Origin: an uncultured Alphaproteobacteria bacterium
Lineage (GTDB): Bacteria > Pseudomonadota > Alphaproteobacteria > Rhizobiales > Aestuariivirgaceae
DNA length: 64,000 bases
Assembly: GCA_945957365.1 (NCBI GenBank)
Contig: CAMFKI010000016.1
Location: 19,810-83,809 of the forward strand
Direction: 5' to 3'
A program made the position numbers and the translations under genes. The notes under the pieces were generated by a model. That model ran no database searches, had not been told where the DNA came from, and saw nothing but the letters and a program-made list of their open reading frames with translations. Shown here one piece after another: positions 35,853-46,599 of this stretch; position 1 is the first letter of the stretch; the number at the start of each line of letters is the position of its first letter.

Positions 35853-37262
35853 CTAGGGCTTCATCTGCAGCCTGACGATCGCTTCTGCCGCATCCGGGTT
35901 GCCGCCCGCCGCGGCGCGCTGGTACCACTGGAGCGCCTGGTCCCGGTCGGGTGCGGCGTTGCCGCGGGTGAGAGCCGCCAGCACCACCGGGTCATAGCTG
36001 CGCGCCAGTCCCATGGCCGCAGCGGCGGAGCCGTCATTGCCCCAGGCGCGCTCGAAACCCTTGCGCGCCGCTGCCACGTCACCGCTTACGAGCAGCTTGT
36101 TTGCGCCGTTGATGAGCTGCTGGGTCTCGGAGGTTTCCGGGGTCGCCAGCGCCACCTGAAGCCCGGTAGGAGGTGCGATCGCGGTGGGCAGCGCGGACTG
36201 TCCCGCGCCCAGCAGGGCGGATCTCGCGGCGTCGGACGGCGCCGCACCGACTTGTCCCGGCGGCGGCGCCGAGGTCGGTTCGACCACCACGTCCTTCAGC
36301 TCGACCGTCATGGTCTTCACCGGCGCTGCGAGTTCCCCGGTCTTCGGTTCGAATGCGGCAACGGCGAGGTCGATCTCCGGCGTCTTGGCCTGCGGAACGA
36401 CCAGCTTCACGTCCTTCGTCTCGGCCAGCGACAGCGACCAGATCTGGTCGTCGCCGCGATGTCCGGAGGAGAGATAGGCTCCCTCCGGCACGCCCGAGAT
36501 CTTGATCAGGATGTCCTTGTCGAGGCCGGCGGGCTCGGCATGGAGGGCCAGCGGGATGAAGCTGTTGGTCTGGCCGGTGACATCGGCCACCTGCAGGGTG
36601 GCGGTGGGGATCGGCTTCTTGTCGATCACGGTGTCACGCGCGGCGGCCGTCTGCGTCGCCTGGCTCGGCGTCGCGGCCAGCTGCCCGGTTGCGACCGGCG
36701 CAAGCCGTTCGGGCGCGGCCTGCTGCAGTGCTGTGCCCGCCGCTGCCGTGGCCGGCTGGGCTGAGGGGGCGGCCGCGAATCTGGCGCCCACCACGCCCGC
36801 CGCGGCACCAGCCACCAATGCCATGGCGGAGGCGATCGCGAAGGTCTGGCCCAGCGTGAAGCTTCTCTGCCTGCGCACCGGAGCAGGCGCTTCCTGCTCG
36901 TCCCTGCGTTCGACGAAGCGCACCGGACGTGGATCGTTCATGATGCGGTCGCGATAGCCCGGCGGCGGCTTCGGCCGGCCGCCGTTTTCGAAGGGATCGT
37001 CCGGCAAGGCATGCTGGCGGCGATAGCGCGCCAGCAACTCTTCACGGTTCAGCGGTTCAACCGAGGCGCCCAGCACGAAGGACGGCTGCGGCTTCGCGGC
37101 CGGCGCAGGCTGTGGCTTGCGCAATGGCCGCGCCGCTTCAGCGGGCTTGCGGCTGGCACGACCCTGCTCGCCGCGCTCCGCTGCGTCGTCGGCGGCGGCC
37201 TCAGTCGGAAAATCTTCCTCTGCATGGTTGTCGGTTTCGTCCGAAGGCCGGTCGTGCGTCAT
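35853..37262 (-). CDS. Membrane-anchored protein with C-terminal Sel1-like repeats
   Basis: The 469-residue protein has a charged cytoplasmic N-terminal half (about 1-175, many Arg/Pro/Glu). One transmembrane helix lies near 185 (FAIASAMALVAGAAAGVVGA), followed by an Ala/Gln/Thr-rich linker. The periplasmic C terminus ends in a Sel1/TPR-like unit (QALQWYQRAAAGGNPDAAEA). This single-pass layout resembles bacterial SPOR/Sel1 envelope scaffolds, but no precise family is recognised. ATG 37262 is preferred over 37268 because GGGAG is 7 nt upstream. Confidence 0.7.
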   Translation of the reverse strand: MTHDRPSDETDNHAEEDFPTEAAADDAAERGEQGRASRKPAEAARPLRKPQPAPAAKPQPSFVLGASVEPLNREELLARYRRQHALPDDPFENGGRPKPPPGYRDRIMNDPRPVRFVERRDEQEAPAPVRRQRSFTLGQTFAIASAMALVAGAAAGVVGARFAAAPSAQPATAAAGTALQQAAPERLAPVATGQLAATPSQATQTAAARDTVIDKKPIPTATLQVADVTGQTNSFIPLALHAEPAGLDKDILIKISGVPEGAYLSSGHRGDDQIWSLSLAETKDVKLVVPQAKTPEIDLAVAAFEPKTGELAAPVKTMTVELKDVVVEPTSAPPPGQVGAAPSDAARSALLGAGQSALPTAIAPPTGLQVALATPETSETQQLINGANKLLVSGDVAAARKGFERAWGNDGSAAAAMGLARSYDPVVLAALTRGNAAPDRDQALQWYQRAAAGGNPDAAEAIVRLQMKP

Positions 37263-37528
37263 CTTCATGCTCCCGAAGAGTGATCATGGATCGGCTGCAG
37301 ATCGGCGATGAGGCAATCTGCAGCGCGGTCGACTTCAACTCATGAGGCGGGGATACAAGGACAAGCGGACCAAACCGAGTAAGCCCGAAGCCGTGGCACG
37401 TCCATCCCCTGCCTGCTCCTGTCGTGTGCGGCCGTCCTGCGCTCTTGCCGGCGCAGTGACCCGTTCACGGGCGGGGACCGTGGAGGGAGAATGTGGCCTT
37501 GAGCGGGCGAGAATGTGATTTTCGCCCT
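37263..37528. other. Intergenic region upstream of the Sel1-like gene
   Basis: This 266-bp gap lies between two minus-strand genes: the Sel1-like start and the citrate synthase stop. It should carry the promoter of the former and the terminator of the latter. No clear hairpin with a T-run and no coding signal were seen. Confidence 0.4.
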
Positions 37529-38668
37529 TCAGCGTTGCGAAATGACGGTGTAATCGCGCGCTGCCGGCCCGTCATAGAGCGTCAGTGGGCGGATCAATAT
37601 GTTGTTCTGCAACTGCTCGAGGCACTGCACCGTCCAGCCCGGCACGCGTCCGACGGCAAAGATCGGCACGAACAGGTCGGGCGGAATCCCGTTCAGGTAG
37701 TAAATGGCGCCCGAGTAGAAATCGACGTTCACGTTCACACCGAAGCGTGCGTAAGGCTTCATTGCGTCAACCACCGCCTGCAGGATGGCGAACCACTTGG
37801 GCTCGCCCATCTCGCGCGACAAGCTCTCCACGCCATCGCGCATGTGCCGGGCGCGCGGGTCCTCGGTGCGGTAGACGCGGTGGCCGAAGCCGGTCACCGC
37901 TTCGCCCGCGGCACGCTTCGCCTTCACATAGGCGGCGGCATTCTCTGGTTCGCCGATTTCCTGCGCCATGCGCATCACGTCCTCGGCGGCGCCGCCATGT
38001 GCAGGTCCTGACAGCGCGGCAATCGCGGCCGTCATCGCCGCATGCAGCGTCGCCTCGGTTCCAATGACCACGCGCGCGGTGAAGGACGATGCGTTGCTGC
38101 CGTGCTCGGCATGAAGGATGAGGTCGCGGTCCATCAGCTGCGCGCCCTCGGGCGAAGGCTTGCGGCTGGTGACCATCCACAGGAAGTTCGCAGCATGCGA
38201 CAGTGCCATGTCGGCTTCGGGCACCGCGCGGCCGTTGCGGATCGCCTCGTGCGCCGCGACGATCATCGGCACCTGCGAGGCGAGCCGAATGCCCTTGTCG
38301 CGCGTCGCATCGATGGAATTGTCGTAGGTATCGGGTTCGAAGCCAGCGAGGGCCGAGACGGCGGTACGCAGCACGTCCATCGGGTGCGCCTCTTTCAGCG
38401 TTTCGATGATGGACAGGACTGGTGCGGGCAGCTTGCGCGCGGCCTTCAGCTTGGCATCGAAGCTGCTGAGCTGTGCCGCCGTCGGCAGCTCGCCGAACAG
38501 CAGCAGATAGGCCGTCTCCTCGAAGCTCGAGTGCTGCGCCAGGTCGTGGATCGAATAGCCGCGATAGCGCAGCTCGCCTGCCTTGCCGTCAATGAAGGTG
38601 GTGGCGGAGCGTTCGAAATAGACGCCCTTGAGGCCGCGGTGTATCTCGATCTTTTCTTCTGCTGACAT
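37529..38668 (-). CDS. Citrate synthase (short, Bacillus-type)
   Basis: The 379-residue protein begins [20 protein letters not shown]. It carries the citrate synthase residues in [17 protein letters not shown], the active-site His region [13 protein letters not shown] and [16 protein letters not shown]. It condenses acetyl-CoA with oxaloacetate; 2-methylcitrate synthases share this fold, so propionyl-CoA cannot be excluded. The start at 38668 is only 25 bp from the divergent pta start. An upstream in-frame extension to 39448 is antisense to pta. Confidence 0.88.
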   Translation of the reverse strand: MSAEEKIEIHRGLKGVYFERSATTFIDGKAGELRYRGYSIHDLAQHSSFEETAYLLLFGELPTAAQLSSFDAKLKAARKLPAPVLSIIETLKEAHPMDVLRTAVSALAGFEPDTYDNSIDATRDKGIRLASQVPMIVAAHEAIRNGRAVPEADMALSHAANFLWMVTSRKPSPEGAQLMDRDLILHAEHGSNASSFTARVVIGTEATLHAAMTAAIAALSGPAHGGAAEDVMRMAQEIGEPENAAAYVKAKRAAGEAVTGFGHRVYRTEDPRARHMRDGVESLSREMGEPKWFAILQAVVDAMKPYARFGVNVNVDFYSGAIYYLNGIPPDLFVPIFAVGRVPGWTVQCLEQLQNNILIRPLTLYDGPAARDYTVISQR

Positions 38669-38693
38669 GGCCGCCTTCCGAAAGAGAGTCCCG

Positions 38694-39596
38694 ATGAGCA
38701 TGATCGACGAAGCCAAGGCCAAAATCAAGGACAGAGGTCTGAAACTCGTGATGCCAGAGGGTGACGACGAGCGGATCAGGGCCGCGGCCACGCGTTTCCG
38801 CGACGAAGGCCTGGCCGAACCCATCGTCTTTGGCGTCCATGACGTGCCGGATGCGACGGCGGCCCAGGTGGCCCTCGTCCAGGCGCGGCGCGAGAAGATG
38901 TCCGAGGCCATGGCGGTGCGGCTGCTGCGGAAGCCGTTGTATCGCGCCGGCGCAACCGTGGCCACGGGCGAGGCAGATGCCATGCTCGCGGGCGCCGCCA
39001 ATCCCACCGCGCGGGTCATCGAGGCGGCGCTGATGACCATCGGCCCGGCCGAAGGCATCGCCACGCCGTCGAGCTTCTTCCTTATGCAGTGGCCCGATCG
39101 CCGGCTGGTCTTCGCCGATTGCGGCGTCGTCATCCAGCCTTCGGCCGCCGAACTCGCCGACATCGCCATCGCTTCCGCCGCCAGCGCATCGAAATTTCTC
39201 GGCGAGGAGCCGCGCGTCGCGTTGCTGTCCTTCTCGACGAAGGGCAGCGGCAGCCATCCGGATGCCGACAAGGTCGTTGAGGCGCTCCGCATCGCGCGCG
39301 GGAAGGCGCCACATCTCAAGATCGACGGGGAGCTGCAGGGCGATGCTGCGCTCTCGCCCAGCGTCGCGGCGAAGAAGGTGAAGCAGCCCGGCGAGGTCGC
39401 AGGCCGGGCCAATGTGCTGGTCTTCCCCGATCTCGACGCCGGCAACATCGCCTACAAGCTCACGCAGTATCTGGCGGGAGCGCAGGCCATGGGCCCGGTC
39501 CTGCAGGGCTTCGCGAGGCCGGTGTCCGACCTTTCGCGCGGCGCCACGGTCGACGACATCGTCGCCACCGGTTCGCTGCTGCTGGCGATGCGCTAG
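38694..39596 (+). CDS. pta: Phosphate acetyltransferase
   Basis: This 300-residue protein of the short Pta/PtaB family starts [20 protein letters not shown]. Family motifs include [32 protein letters not shown] and [17 protein letters not shown]. It interconverts acetyl-CoA and acetyl phosphate. AGAGAG precedes ATG 38694 by 6 nt. Its TAG stop lies in a CTAG shared with the convergent ackA. Confidence 0.9.
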   Translation: MSMIDEAKAKIKDRGLKLVMPEGDDERIRAAATRFRDEGLAEPIVFGVHDVPDATAAQVALVQARREKMSEAMAVRLLRKPLYRAGATVATGEADAMLAGAANPTARVIEAALMTIGPAEGIATPSSFFLMQWPDRRLVFADCGVVIQPSAAELADIAIASAASASKFLGEEPRVALLSFSTKGSGSHPDADKVVEALRIARGKAPHLKIDGELQGDAALSPSVAAKKVKQPGEVAGRANVLVFPDLDAGNIAYKLTQYLAGAQAMGPVLQGFARPVSDLSRGATVDDIVATGSLLLAMR

Positions 39597-40681
39597 ACCA
39601 GTTCCTTCACGCCGCGGGCGATCGTCAGTTCCTCGTTGGCGGGAACGACGTAGACATTCTCCGGCCCGATCCCCAGCCACTTGAGGTGGGTCATGATGCG
39701 GGCCCGCACCGCACCGGCGTTCTCACCCACGCCGCCGGTGAACACCATGGCATCCACGCCGCCCAGCGCCGGCACCAGCGATGCGGCGTGCCGCGCGGCC
39801 GAATAGCAGTAATAGTCCACCGCCTCGCTCGCCTCGGTGCGGTCGCTGGCGAGCAGCACGCGCATGTCGGCCGAAATGCCGGAGAGGCCCAGAAGGCCGC
39901 TCCGGCGGTAGAGCAGGTCTTCCAGCTGGTCGAGGCTCATGTGCTCGTCGCGCATCAGCGCCACGAGCACGCCGGGATCGATCGAGCCGGTGCGCGTGCC
40001 CATGACGAGCCCGTCCGCCGTCGAGAAGCCCATGGTGGTGGCAACGCTCTTGCCGTCGAAGATCGCGCACATCGAGGCGCCCGACCCCAGATGCGCGGCG
40101 AGCAGGCGTCGGGGCAGGGGTCTGCCCGACACATGCGGCAAAGCGTCCACCACGTGCTGGTAGTTGAGGCCATGGAAGCCATAGCGCCGGTAGCCCTTGT
40201 CGAAATAGTCGCGCGGCAGCGGCAGCCTGGTTGCGAGCTCCGGCTGCGTGGCATGAAAGGCGGTGTCGAAGCAGGCGACGTTCGGCACCTCCGGCGCCAC
40301 GCGCCGCATCTCGCGCAGCACGCCGAGGCCGAAGGGCAGGTGCAGGGGCGCCAGCATGCGCAGCGCGTCGAGGTCCTGCTGGATCGCGTCGTTGACGACG
40401 ATCGGCGTCACATACTGCGTGCCGCCATGCACGATCCGGTGGCCGATGCCGTTGAACTGCGCAGGCTCGTGGCCGTTATCCGCCAGCCACTCGGCGGCAA
40501 CCAGCAGGCCTTCGCTGGGACTCGTCACATGCGGCACTTCGCGGCCCGGCTGGCCATCCACATCGAAGCGCGGCTTCGAGCCGATGCCGGAGACCTGGCC
40601 CTTGAGCAAAAGCTTGAGCTGCCCGTTGAACACCGCGAATTTCAGCGAGGACGAGCCCGCATTGAGAACCAGAATCTTCAT
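39593..40681 (-). CDS. ackA: Acetate kinase
   Basis: The 362-residue ASKHA kinase begins [20 protein letters not shown]. It has [32 protein letters not shown] and [15 protein letters not shown]. It interconverts acetyl phosphate and acetate with ADP/ATP. It is slightly shorter than the usual 400 residues but keeps the key motifs. It is convergent with pta rather than in the usual ackA-pta operon. Confidence 0.93.
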   Translation of the reverse strand: MKILVLNAGSSSLKFAVFNGQLKLLLKGQVSGIGSKPRFDVDGQPGREVPHVTSPSEGLLVAAEWLADNGHEPAQFNGIGHRIVHGGTQYVTPIVVNDAIQQDLDALRMLAPLHLPFGLGVLREMRRVAPEVPNVACFDTAFHATQPELATRLPLPRDYFDKGYRRYGFHGLNYQHVVDALPHVSGRPLPRRLLAAHLGSGASMCAIFDGKSVATTMGFSTADGLVMGTRTGSIDPGVLVALMRDEHMSLDQLEDLLYRRSGLLGLSGISADMRVLLASDRTEASEAVDYYCYSAARHAASLVPALGGVDAMVFTGGVGENAGAVRARIMTHLKWLGIGPENVYVVPANEELTIARGVKELV

Positions 40682-40706
40682 GCGCGGCAGACTAGCGGAG
40701 GAAGGG

Positions 40707-41102
40707 TCAATATGTCTTCACCCCGCTGCGGCTCAGGCTGAAGCCATGTTCGCCATTGTTGCAGCGCAGTCCCGCCGTGGTCGAGGCGCAGGAGAAGGGA
40801 CCCTTCTGCCAGCTGGCGCCATAGGGGAAATCATTCTCCGCCCCGCAGCAGGACGGGTCGCCGACGTTCTTGTAGAGCTTCGGCTTGCCGTCCTGGAACA
40901 ATCGCACGCGCAGGTAACTGGGCTGCACCCGGTCGCATTCGAGCACCAGCCCCGATCCCTCCTCGTCGCGATAGATGCAGCCCACATTGTTGGACGGCAT
41001 GGTGAATGCGATGAAGCCATAGGGGCTTTCCTTGAACTCCACCGCCACCGCGGGCGAGGCGAGCGCCATGGCGGCGAGCAGCGCGAGTGCGAGCCGGATC
41101 AT
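40707..41102 (-). CDS. Small secreted Cys-rich protein (DUF6636-like)
   Basis: The 131-residue protein has a signal peptide (MIRLALALLAAMALASPAVA). The mature part has FTMPSNNVGCIY, LECDRVQPSY, a CC pair and GPFSCASTTAGLRC. Six cysteines suggest disulfides in the periplasm. The arrangement resembles DUF6636 proteins, whose function is unknown. It overlaps the cupin gene upstream by 4 bp (ATGA) and probably shares its promoter near the Zur-box-like site. Confidence 0.7.
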   Translation of the reverse strand: MIRLALALLAAMALASPAVAVEFKESPYGFIAFTMPSNNVGCIYRDEEGSGLVLECDRVQPSYLRVRLFQDGKPKLYKNVGDPSCCGAENDFPYGASWQKGPFSCASTTAGLRCNNGEHGFSLSRSGVKTY

Positions 41103-41392
41103 TTGATCTCGATCTCGATGAAGGCATATTCCCCGTCATTGGCGTTGATCACGTCATGCTCGACCCCGGCGTGGCGGAAATAGGGGACGCCGGCCTTCAT
41201 CTCGGCATGGGCGGGACCGGTGGGCGTCTCGAGGCGGACCTTGCCGTCCATCAGGGGGACGACCACGTAATCATGGCCATGGGTATGCCAGCCGGTGTTG
41301 GCCCCCGGCGCGAACCGCCATTCGGTGACGATCACCCGGTCATTTTCCACGAAAACCGTGGACTTGGCAGATCCGTGCGTGTGGTCGGGCAT
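41099..41392 (-). CDS. Small cupin-domain protein
   Basis: From ATG 41392 (AGGAG upstream) the product is 97 residues and forms a single cupin. Metal ligands are likely in GWHTHGHDYVVVP and in HAGVEHDV. No enzyme class can be assigned. It is divergent from zur across a 76-bp gap holding a Zur-box-like palindrome, so zinc-dependent expression is plausible. Confidence 0.75.
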   Translation of the reverse strand: MPDHTHGSAKSTVFVENDRVIVTEWRFAPGANTGWHTHGHDYVVVPLMDGKVRLETPTGPAHAEMKAGVPYFRHAGVEHDVINANDGEYAFIEIEIK

Positions 41393-41451
41393 GGCGGCAC
41401 TCCTGAAATTGCAGTGGCATGGTGGATGGAACTGGAACTTGCCGCAAGCAT

Positions 41452-41464
41452 GTAATATTATAAC
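41452..41464. promoter_or_regulatory. Zur-box-like palindrome
   Basis: GTAATATTATAAC is an AT-rich 13-mer, palindromic except at two positions and the centre. It resembles alphaproteobacterial Zur sites and lies 4 nt before the zur start codon, in the divergent gap with the cupin gene. Binding there could repress zur-znuC-znuB and perhaps the cupin operon when zinc is plentiful. Confidence 0.6.
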
Positions 41465-41468
41465 GTTC

Positions 41469-41942
41469 ATGTCCTTCCCCGCGCCCCACCATAATCACGA
41501 TACGTGCACCGCCGAATTGCTCGCCCGGGCCGAGCGCACCTGCGAGCGGCGCGGCTCCCGGCTCACCGGCCAGCGCCGCGAGGTGCTGAACTGCGTGGCC
41601 GCAAGCCACTCGGCGGTGGGCGCCTACGACATCATCGAGCGCATGGCGGGCCACGGTCCGCGGCCGGCCCCCATCACCGTCTACCGCGCCCTCGACTTCC
41701 TCGAGGCGCATGGCCTCGTCCACAAGATCGAAAGCCGCAATGCCTTCGTCGCCTGCACCCACCCGCATGAGGGCAAGCCCGCCGCCATGCTGGTCTGCGA
41801 ACAGTGCGGCCTCGTCGCCGAACTCGACGCACCGGAAACCTTCGAGGCGCTGCAGGCCGCCGCGAAGGGTCAGGGCTTCCAGGTTCACCGCAGCGTGGTG
41901 GAGCTCACCGGCCTGTGTGCCGCCTGCGCGGAGGGTGAATGA
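41469..41942 (+). CDS. zur: Zinc uptake regulator, Fur family
   Basis: The 157-residue Fur-family repressor has an N-terminal winged helix (about 25-95, with RRGSRLTGQRREVLNCVA) and a C-terminal dimerisation domain. The structural zinc Cys pairs are in LVCEQCGL and GLCAACAEGE. Co-location with znuCB identifies it as Zur. Its stop overlaps the znuC start (ATGATG), so regulator and transporter are made together. Confidence 0.9.
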   Translation: MSFPAPHHNHDTCTAELLARAERTCERRGSRLTGQRREVLNCVAASHSAVGAYDIIERMAGHGPRPAPITVYRALDFLEAHGLVHKIESRNAFVACTHPHEGKPAAMLVCEQCGLVAELDAPETFEALQAAAKGQGFQVHRSVVELTGLCAACAEGE

Positions 41943-42724
41943 TGCTGAAGGTCACCAATGCCCTTCTGAGCGCGCGTGACGCCACCCTCGTCATCGGCGG
42001 GCGCACCATCCTGGACAAGGTGAACCTCGACGTCCGCCCCAACGAGATCGTCACGGTGATCGGACCCAACGGCGCGGGGAAGTCGACGCTGATCCGCTGC
42101 CTCCTCGGACTGCAGCCGCTCACCTCTGGCCAGGTGATCCGCGCCAAGTCGCTGCGCATCGGATACGTGCCGCAACGCTTTCCGCTCACGCCCAGCGTGC
42201 CGCTCGACGTGCGCCGGCTGCTGTCGCTTACCCTGAAGCCCACCGAGACCGAGATCGATGACGCGCTGGCCGAAACCGGCATCGCGCACCTGAAGGATGC
42301 GAGCGTCGCCCGCCTCTCCGGCGGCGAACTGCAGCGCGCCCTGCTGGCCCGGGCCCTGCTGCGCAAGCCCGAACTCCTCGTCCTCGACGAGCCGGTGCAG
42401 GCCGTGGACTTCATGGGCGAGGCGCGCATGTACGAGCTCATCTCCGCGGTTCGGAAACGCCATGGCTGCGGCATCCTCATGGTCAGCCACGACCTTCACA
42501 TGGTGATGGCCGAGAGTGACCACGTGGTCTGCCTCAACGGTCACGTATGCTGCGAAGGCGGGCCCAGCAAGGTCCAACAGGACCCGGAATTCGCCAAGCT
42601 TTTCGGCCCCGCCGCCGCCCGCATGATCGCCGCCTATACCCACCACCACGATCATGATCACGAGAGCCACGGCCATGATCATGACCACGACCACGACCAC
42701 GACCATCACGGGCATCGCCATTGA
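41939..42724 (+). CDS. znuC: Zinc ABC transporter ATP-binding protein with His-rich tail
   Basis: The 261-residue ATPase has Walker A GPNGAGKST, signature LSGGELQR and Walker B LLVLDEPVQAVD, with VQAVD typical of ZnuC. The last 28 or so residues are almost entirely His/Asp (15 His), a metal-binding tail. It drives zinc import through ZnuB. It overlaps zur by 4 bp and znuB by 1 bp. Confidence 0.93.
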   Translation: MMLKVTNALLSARDATLVIGGRTILDKVNLDVRPNEIVTVIGPNGAGKSTLIRCLLGLQPLTSGQVIRAKSLRIGYVPQRFPLTPSVPLDVRRLLSLTLKPTETEIDDALAETGIAHLKDASVARLSGGELQRALLARALLRKPELLVLDEPVQAVDFMGEARMYELISAVRKRHGCGILMVSHDLHMVMAESDHVVCLNGHVCCEGGPSKVQQDPEFAKLFGPAAARMIAAYTHHHDHDHESHGHDHDHDHDHDHHGHRH

Positions 42725-43530
42725 TGCCCGTGCTTGACATCCTCACCCAGCCCTTCTTCCAGCGTGCCCTGCTGGCAGGCCTCGCCATCGCGTCTGTCGC
42801 GGGGCCCGTCGGCTGCTTCATCGTGTGGCGGCGCATGGCCTATTTCGGCGAGACCTTGGCCCATTCCGGCCTCTTCGGCGTGGGGCTCGGCCTGCTGCTG
42901 GGCTTCAGCCTCACGCTGGGCGCCGTGGCCACGGCCGTCGCCGTGGCGCTGCTGCTGATGCTGATGAAGAGCCAGCGCATCTTGGCCACCGACACGCTGC
43001 TCGGCATCCTGTCGCATTCATCGCTCGCGCTGGGCATCGTCACGGTGGGCCTTGTCACCGGCTCGGCGGGCGATCACATGGATCTCCTCTTCGGCGACAT
43101 CCTCACGGTGAACTGGCGCGACGTATCCGTGGTCTGGGCCGGGGGTGCGGCCGTGCTGCTGATCCTCGGCTTCCTGTGGCGCGACCTCATCGCCATGTCA
43201 GTGCACGAGGAATTGGCCCAGGCCGAGGGCATCAACGTCAGGCGCGTCGAACTGGGCTTCGTGCTCCTTATCGCGCTGATGACCGCCATTTCCATGAAGA
43301 TCGTCGGCCTGCTGCTGATCACCGCACTGCTGGTGATCCCCGCCGCCGCGGCACGCCGCCTCACCAACAGCCCGGAGACCATGGCGCTGGCCTCCGCCGC
43401 CATCGCCAGCGTGGCGGTGATGATGGGGCTGCTGCTCTCGGCCTTCGCCAATGCCATCACCGGGCCCGCCATCGTCCTGTCGGCGGGCCTGCTCTTCGTC
43501 TTGACCTTGTTACGTCCTCAGGCCACTTAA
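42724..43530 (+). CDS. znuB: Zinc ABC transporter permease
   Basis: The 268-residue ABC-3 family permease has about eight helices and begins MPVLDILTQPFFQRALLAGL. It includes GCFIVWRRMAYFGETLAHSG and the conserved HEELAQAEGINVRRVEL. It forms the channel for zinc uptake. The zinc-binding protein ZnuA is not in the window. ATG 42724 overlaps the znuC stop by one base. Confidence 0.93.
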   Translation: MPVLDILTQPFFQRALLAGLAIASVAGPVGCFIVWRRMAYFGETLAHSGLFGVGLGLLLGFSLTLGAVATAVAVALLLMLMKSQRILATDTLLGILSHSSLALGIVTVGLVTGSAGDHMDLLFGDILTVNWRDVSVVWAGGAAVLLILGFLWRDLIAMSVHEELAQAEGINVRRVELGFVLLIALMTAISMKIVGLLLITALLVIPAAAARRLTNSPETMALASAAIASVAVMMGLLLSAFANAITGPAIVLSAGLLFVLTLLRPQAT

Positions 43531-43536
43531 GCATCC

Positions 43537-44760
<1,224 letters not shown>

Positions 44761-44761
44761 T

Positions 44762-44791
44762 CGTCCTCTCCCGCTGAAGCGGGAGAAGACG
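44762..44791. terminator. Stem-loop between convergent ispG and prenyl synthase genes
   Basis: A 14-bp stem with one mismatch (44762-44775 against 44778-44791) surrounds a GA loop; its core is TCTCCCGCT with AGCGGGAGA. It fills the 36-bp gap between two convergent stop codons and probably serves both. No strong T-run follows on either side. Confidence 0.5.
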
Positions 44792-44796
44792 AAGTG

Positions 44797-45675
44797 TTAC
44801 TTCCTTCTCTCCACGATAAACCGCGCCGCCTCGTTCAGCACCCGCGCCTTGTCACCATAGCCAGCGAGGCTCTCCACCGCCTCATCGACCAGCGCCGCCG
44901 CGCGGCGCTTCGCCTCGTCCATCCCGAGCAGGTCGACGAAGGTCGCCTTGCCCATGGCCTTGTCCTTCTGCGTCGCCTTGCCGAGCGCCTCCGGCGTCGA
45001 CTCGACGTCCAGAATGTCGTCGGCGATCTGGAAGGCGAGGCCGATCTTCTGAGCATAGCGGATGAGGGGCGCGGGGTCGGAACCGCCGAGGATCGCGCCT
45101 GCCTCGCAGGCATAGCGGAACAGCGCCCCCGTCTTCAGCGACTGGATCAGCCCGATATGCGCAAGCTCCGTCGCGCTCGACGTTTCCGCCTCGATGTCCA
45201 GCATCTGCCCGCCCACCATGCCGGCGACACCGGCGGCCCTGGCGAGCTTCGACACCAGCGCCACGCGCACCGCCGCGTCGGGGTGCGTGGCCGCGTCGGC
45301 GAGGATCTCGAAGGCAAAGGTCAGCAGCGCATCGCCGGCGAGGATGGCGGTGGCCTCGTCGAAGGCCTTGTGGGCGGTGGGCTTGCCGCGGCGCAGGTCG
45401 TCGTCGTCCATGGCCGGCAGGTCGTCATGCACCAGCGAATAGCAATGCACGCATTCGAGCGCCGCCCCCGCCCGCAAGGCCCGCTTCCGCGCGACACCGA
45501 ACAGGGCCGCCGATTCCACCACGAGGAAGGGCCTGAGCCGCTTTCCCTGGCCCAGCGCGGAATAGCGCATCGCTTGCGTCACCCGCGGCGCGGGAAAGCC
45601 ATCCATGGCCAGCAGCCGGTCGAGCAGGGCATCGGTTTCGGCAGCGCAGCGGGCGAGGGCATCCTGAAAGGACAA
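44797..45675 (-). CDS. ispA: Short-chain prenyl diphosphate synthase (FPP/GGPP synthase)
   Basis: The 292-residue enzyme has the first Asp-rich motif in LVHDDLPAMDDDDLRRGKP and the second in AFQIADDILDVES. GQGKRLRPFLV is also present. It condenses IPP with allylic diphosphates to farnesyl or geranylgeranyl diphosphate; the sequence fits the IspA type. No ATG is available: TTG 45675 starts MSFQDALARCAAET, with AGGA 8 nt upstream. The longer frame to 46359 is antisense to mtgA. Confidence 0.9.
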   Translation of the reverse strand: MSFQDALARCAAETDALLDRLLAMDGFPAPRVTQAMRYSALGQGKRLRPFLVVESAALFGVARKRALRAGAALECVHCYSLVHDDLPAMDDDDLRRGKPTAHKAFDEATAILAGDALLTFAFEILADAATHPDAAVRVALVSKLARAAGVAGMVGGQMLDIEAETSSATELAHIGLIQSLKTGALFRYACEAGAILGGSDPAPLIRYAQKIGLAFQIADDILDVESTPEALGKATQKDKAMGKATFVDLLGMDEAKRRAAALVDEAVESLAGYGDKARVLNEAARFIVERRK

Positions 45676-45714
45676 GGCGGTAATCCTGTGGTAAGGCCGC
45701 TTCTGATTAGGGTC

Positions 45715-46530
45715 ATGTCCGAAGAAACTCAACCAGGTGCCGTCCTCACCCGTGAACCGCTCCACCCCGTGGATGCGGAGGCCGCGGCGTCGGAAGAACC
45801 CGAGCCGGAGCCAGCTACGCCCATGCGCCGCTCCTTCCGCAGCCGCCTGCCGAAGAACCGTTTCCTGCGCTGGGGACTCTATTTGCTGGCCGTCCTGGTG
45901 GCCTGGCCCGTCGTCGGCACCCTCATCTATGCAGTGGTGCCGCCGCCCATCTCCAACATCATGATTCTCAGGGCGCTGTCGGGCAACGGCATCGACAAGC
46001 AGTGGGTGAGCCTCGACGACATGTCGCCATGGCTGCCGCGTGCCGTGATTTCGTCCGAGGATGCCCGCTTCTGCGAGCACAACGGGGTGGACTGGATCGA
46101 ACTGCAGGGCGTCATCGACGACGCCATGGACAATGACGAGGCCCCCACCCGGGGCGCGTCGACGATTCCCATGCAGACCGCCAAGAACCTGTTCCTGTGG
46201 GACGGGCGCTTCGCCATTCGGAAGCTGATCGAGATCCCGCTCGCCATGTGGATCGACCTGATCTGGTCCAAGCGCCGCATCGTCGAGGTCTACCTCAACA
46301 TCGTGGAATGGGCCCCTGGCGTCTACGGGGCCGAGGCGGCGGCCCAGCACCATTTCCATAAGCCATCGAAAAACCTCACGAAAAAGGAAGCGGCCTTGCT
46401 GGCGGCGGTGCTCCCGAACCCGATCAAGCGCAATGCCGGCAAGCCCTCCAAGGGGGTGCGGGGTGTCGCCAACCGGATTCTCATCCGCATGACCGGAATG
46501 GGGCCCTATCTGACTTGCCTTGCGCGCTAG
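45715..46530 (+). CDS. mtgA: Monofunctional peptidoglycan transglycosylase
   Basis: The 271-residue protein has one N-terminal membrane helix (WGLYLLAVLVAWPVVGTLIY, about residues 50-70). A GT51 domain follows, with AVISSEDARFCEHNGVDW, GASTIPMQTAKNLFLW and RIVEVYLNIVEWAPGVYG. It polymerises lipid II glycan chains. It is divergent from the prenyl synthase, whose TTG start is 39 bp away. Confidence 0.93.
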   Translation: MSEETQPGAVLTREPLHPVDAEAAASEEPEPEPATPMRRSFRSRLPKNRFLRWGLYLLAVLVAWPVVGTLIYAVVPPPISNIMILRALSGNGIDKQWVSLDDMSPWLPRAVISSEDARFCEHNGVDWIELQGVIDDAMDNDEAPTRGASTIPMQTAKNLFLWDGRFAIRKLIEIPLAMWIDLIWSKRRIVEVYLNIVEWAPGVYGAEAAAQHHFHKPSKNLTKKEAALLAAVLPNPIKRNAGKPSKGVRGVANRILIRMTGMGPYLTCLAR

Positions 46531-46599
46531 ACTGGGTTAAGAGCCCCTCCAACTGAAGGGCGTGGGCCGTTCCCCGCGCCTTTTCCTATGGAGTTTCAA

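Noticed and set aside
38669..39448. Upstream extension of citrate synthase
   Set aside because: It is antisense to pta; the citrate synthase family sequence begins at 38668.
45676..46359. Upstream extension of the prenyl diphosphate synthase
   Set aside because: It is antisense to mtgA, and the family sequence starts at TTG 45675.
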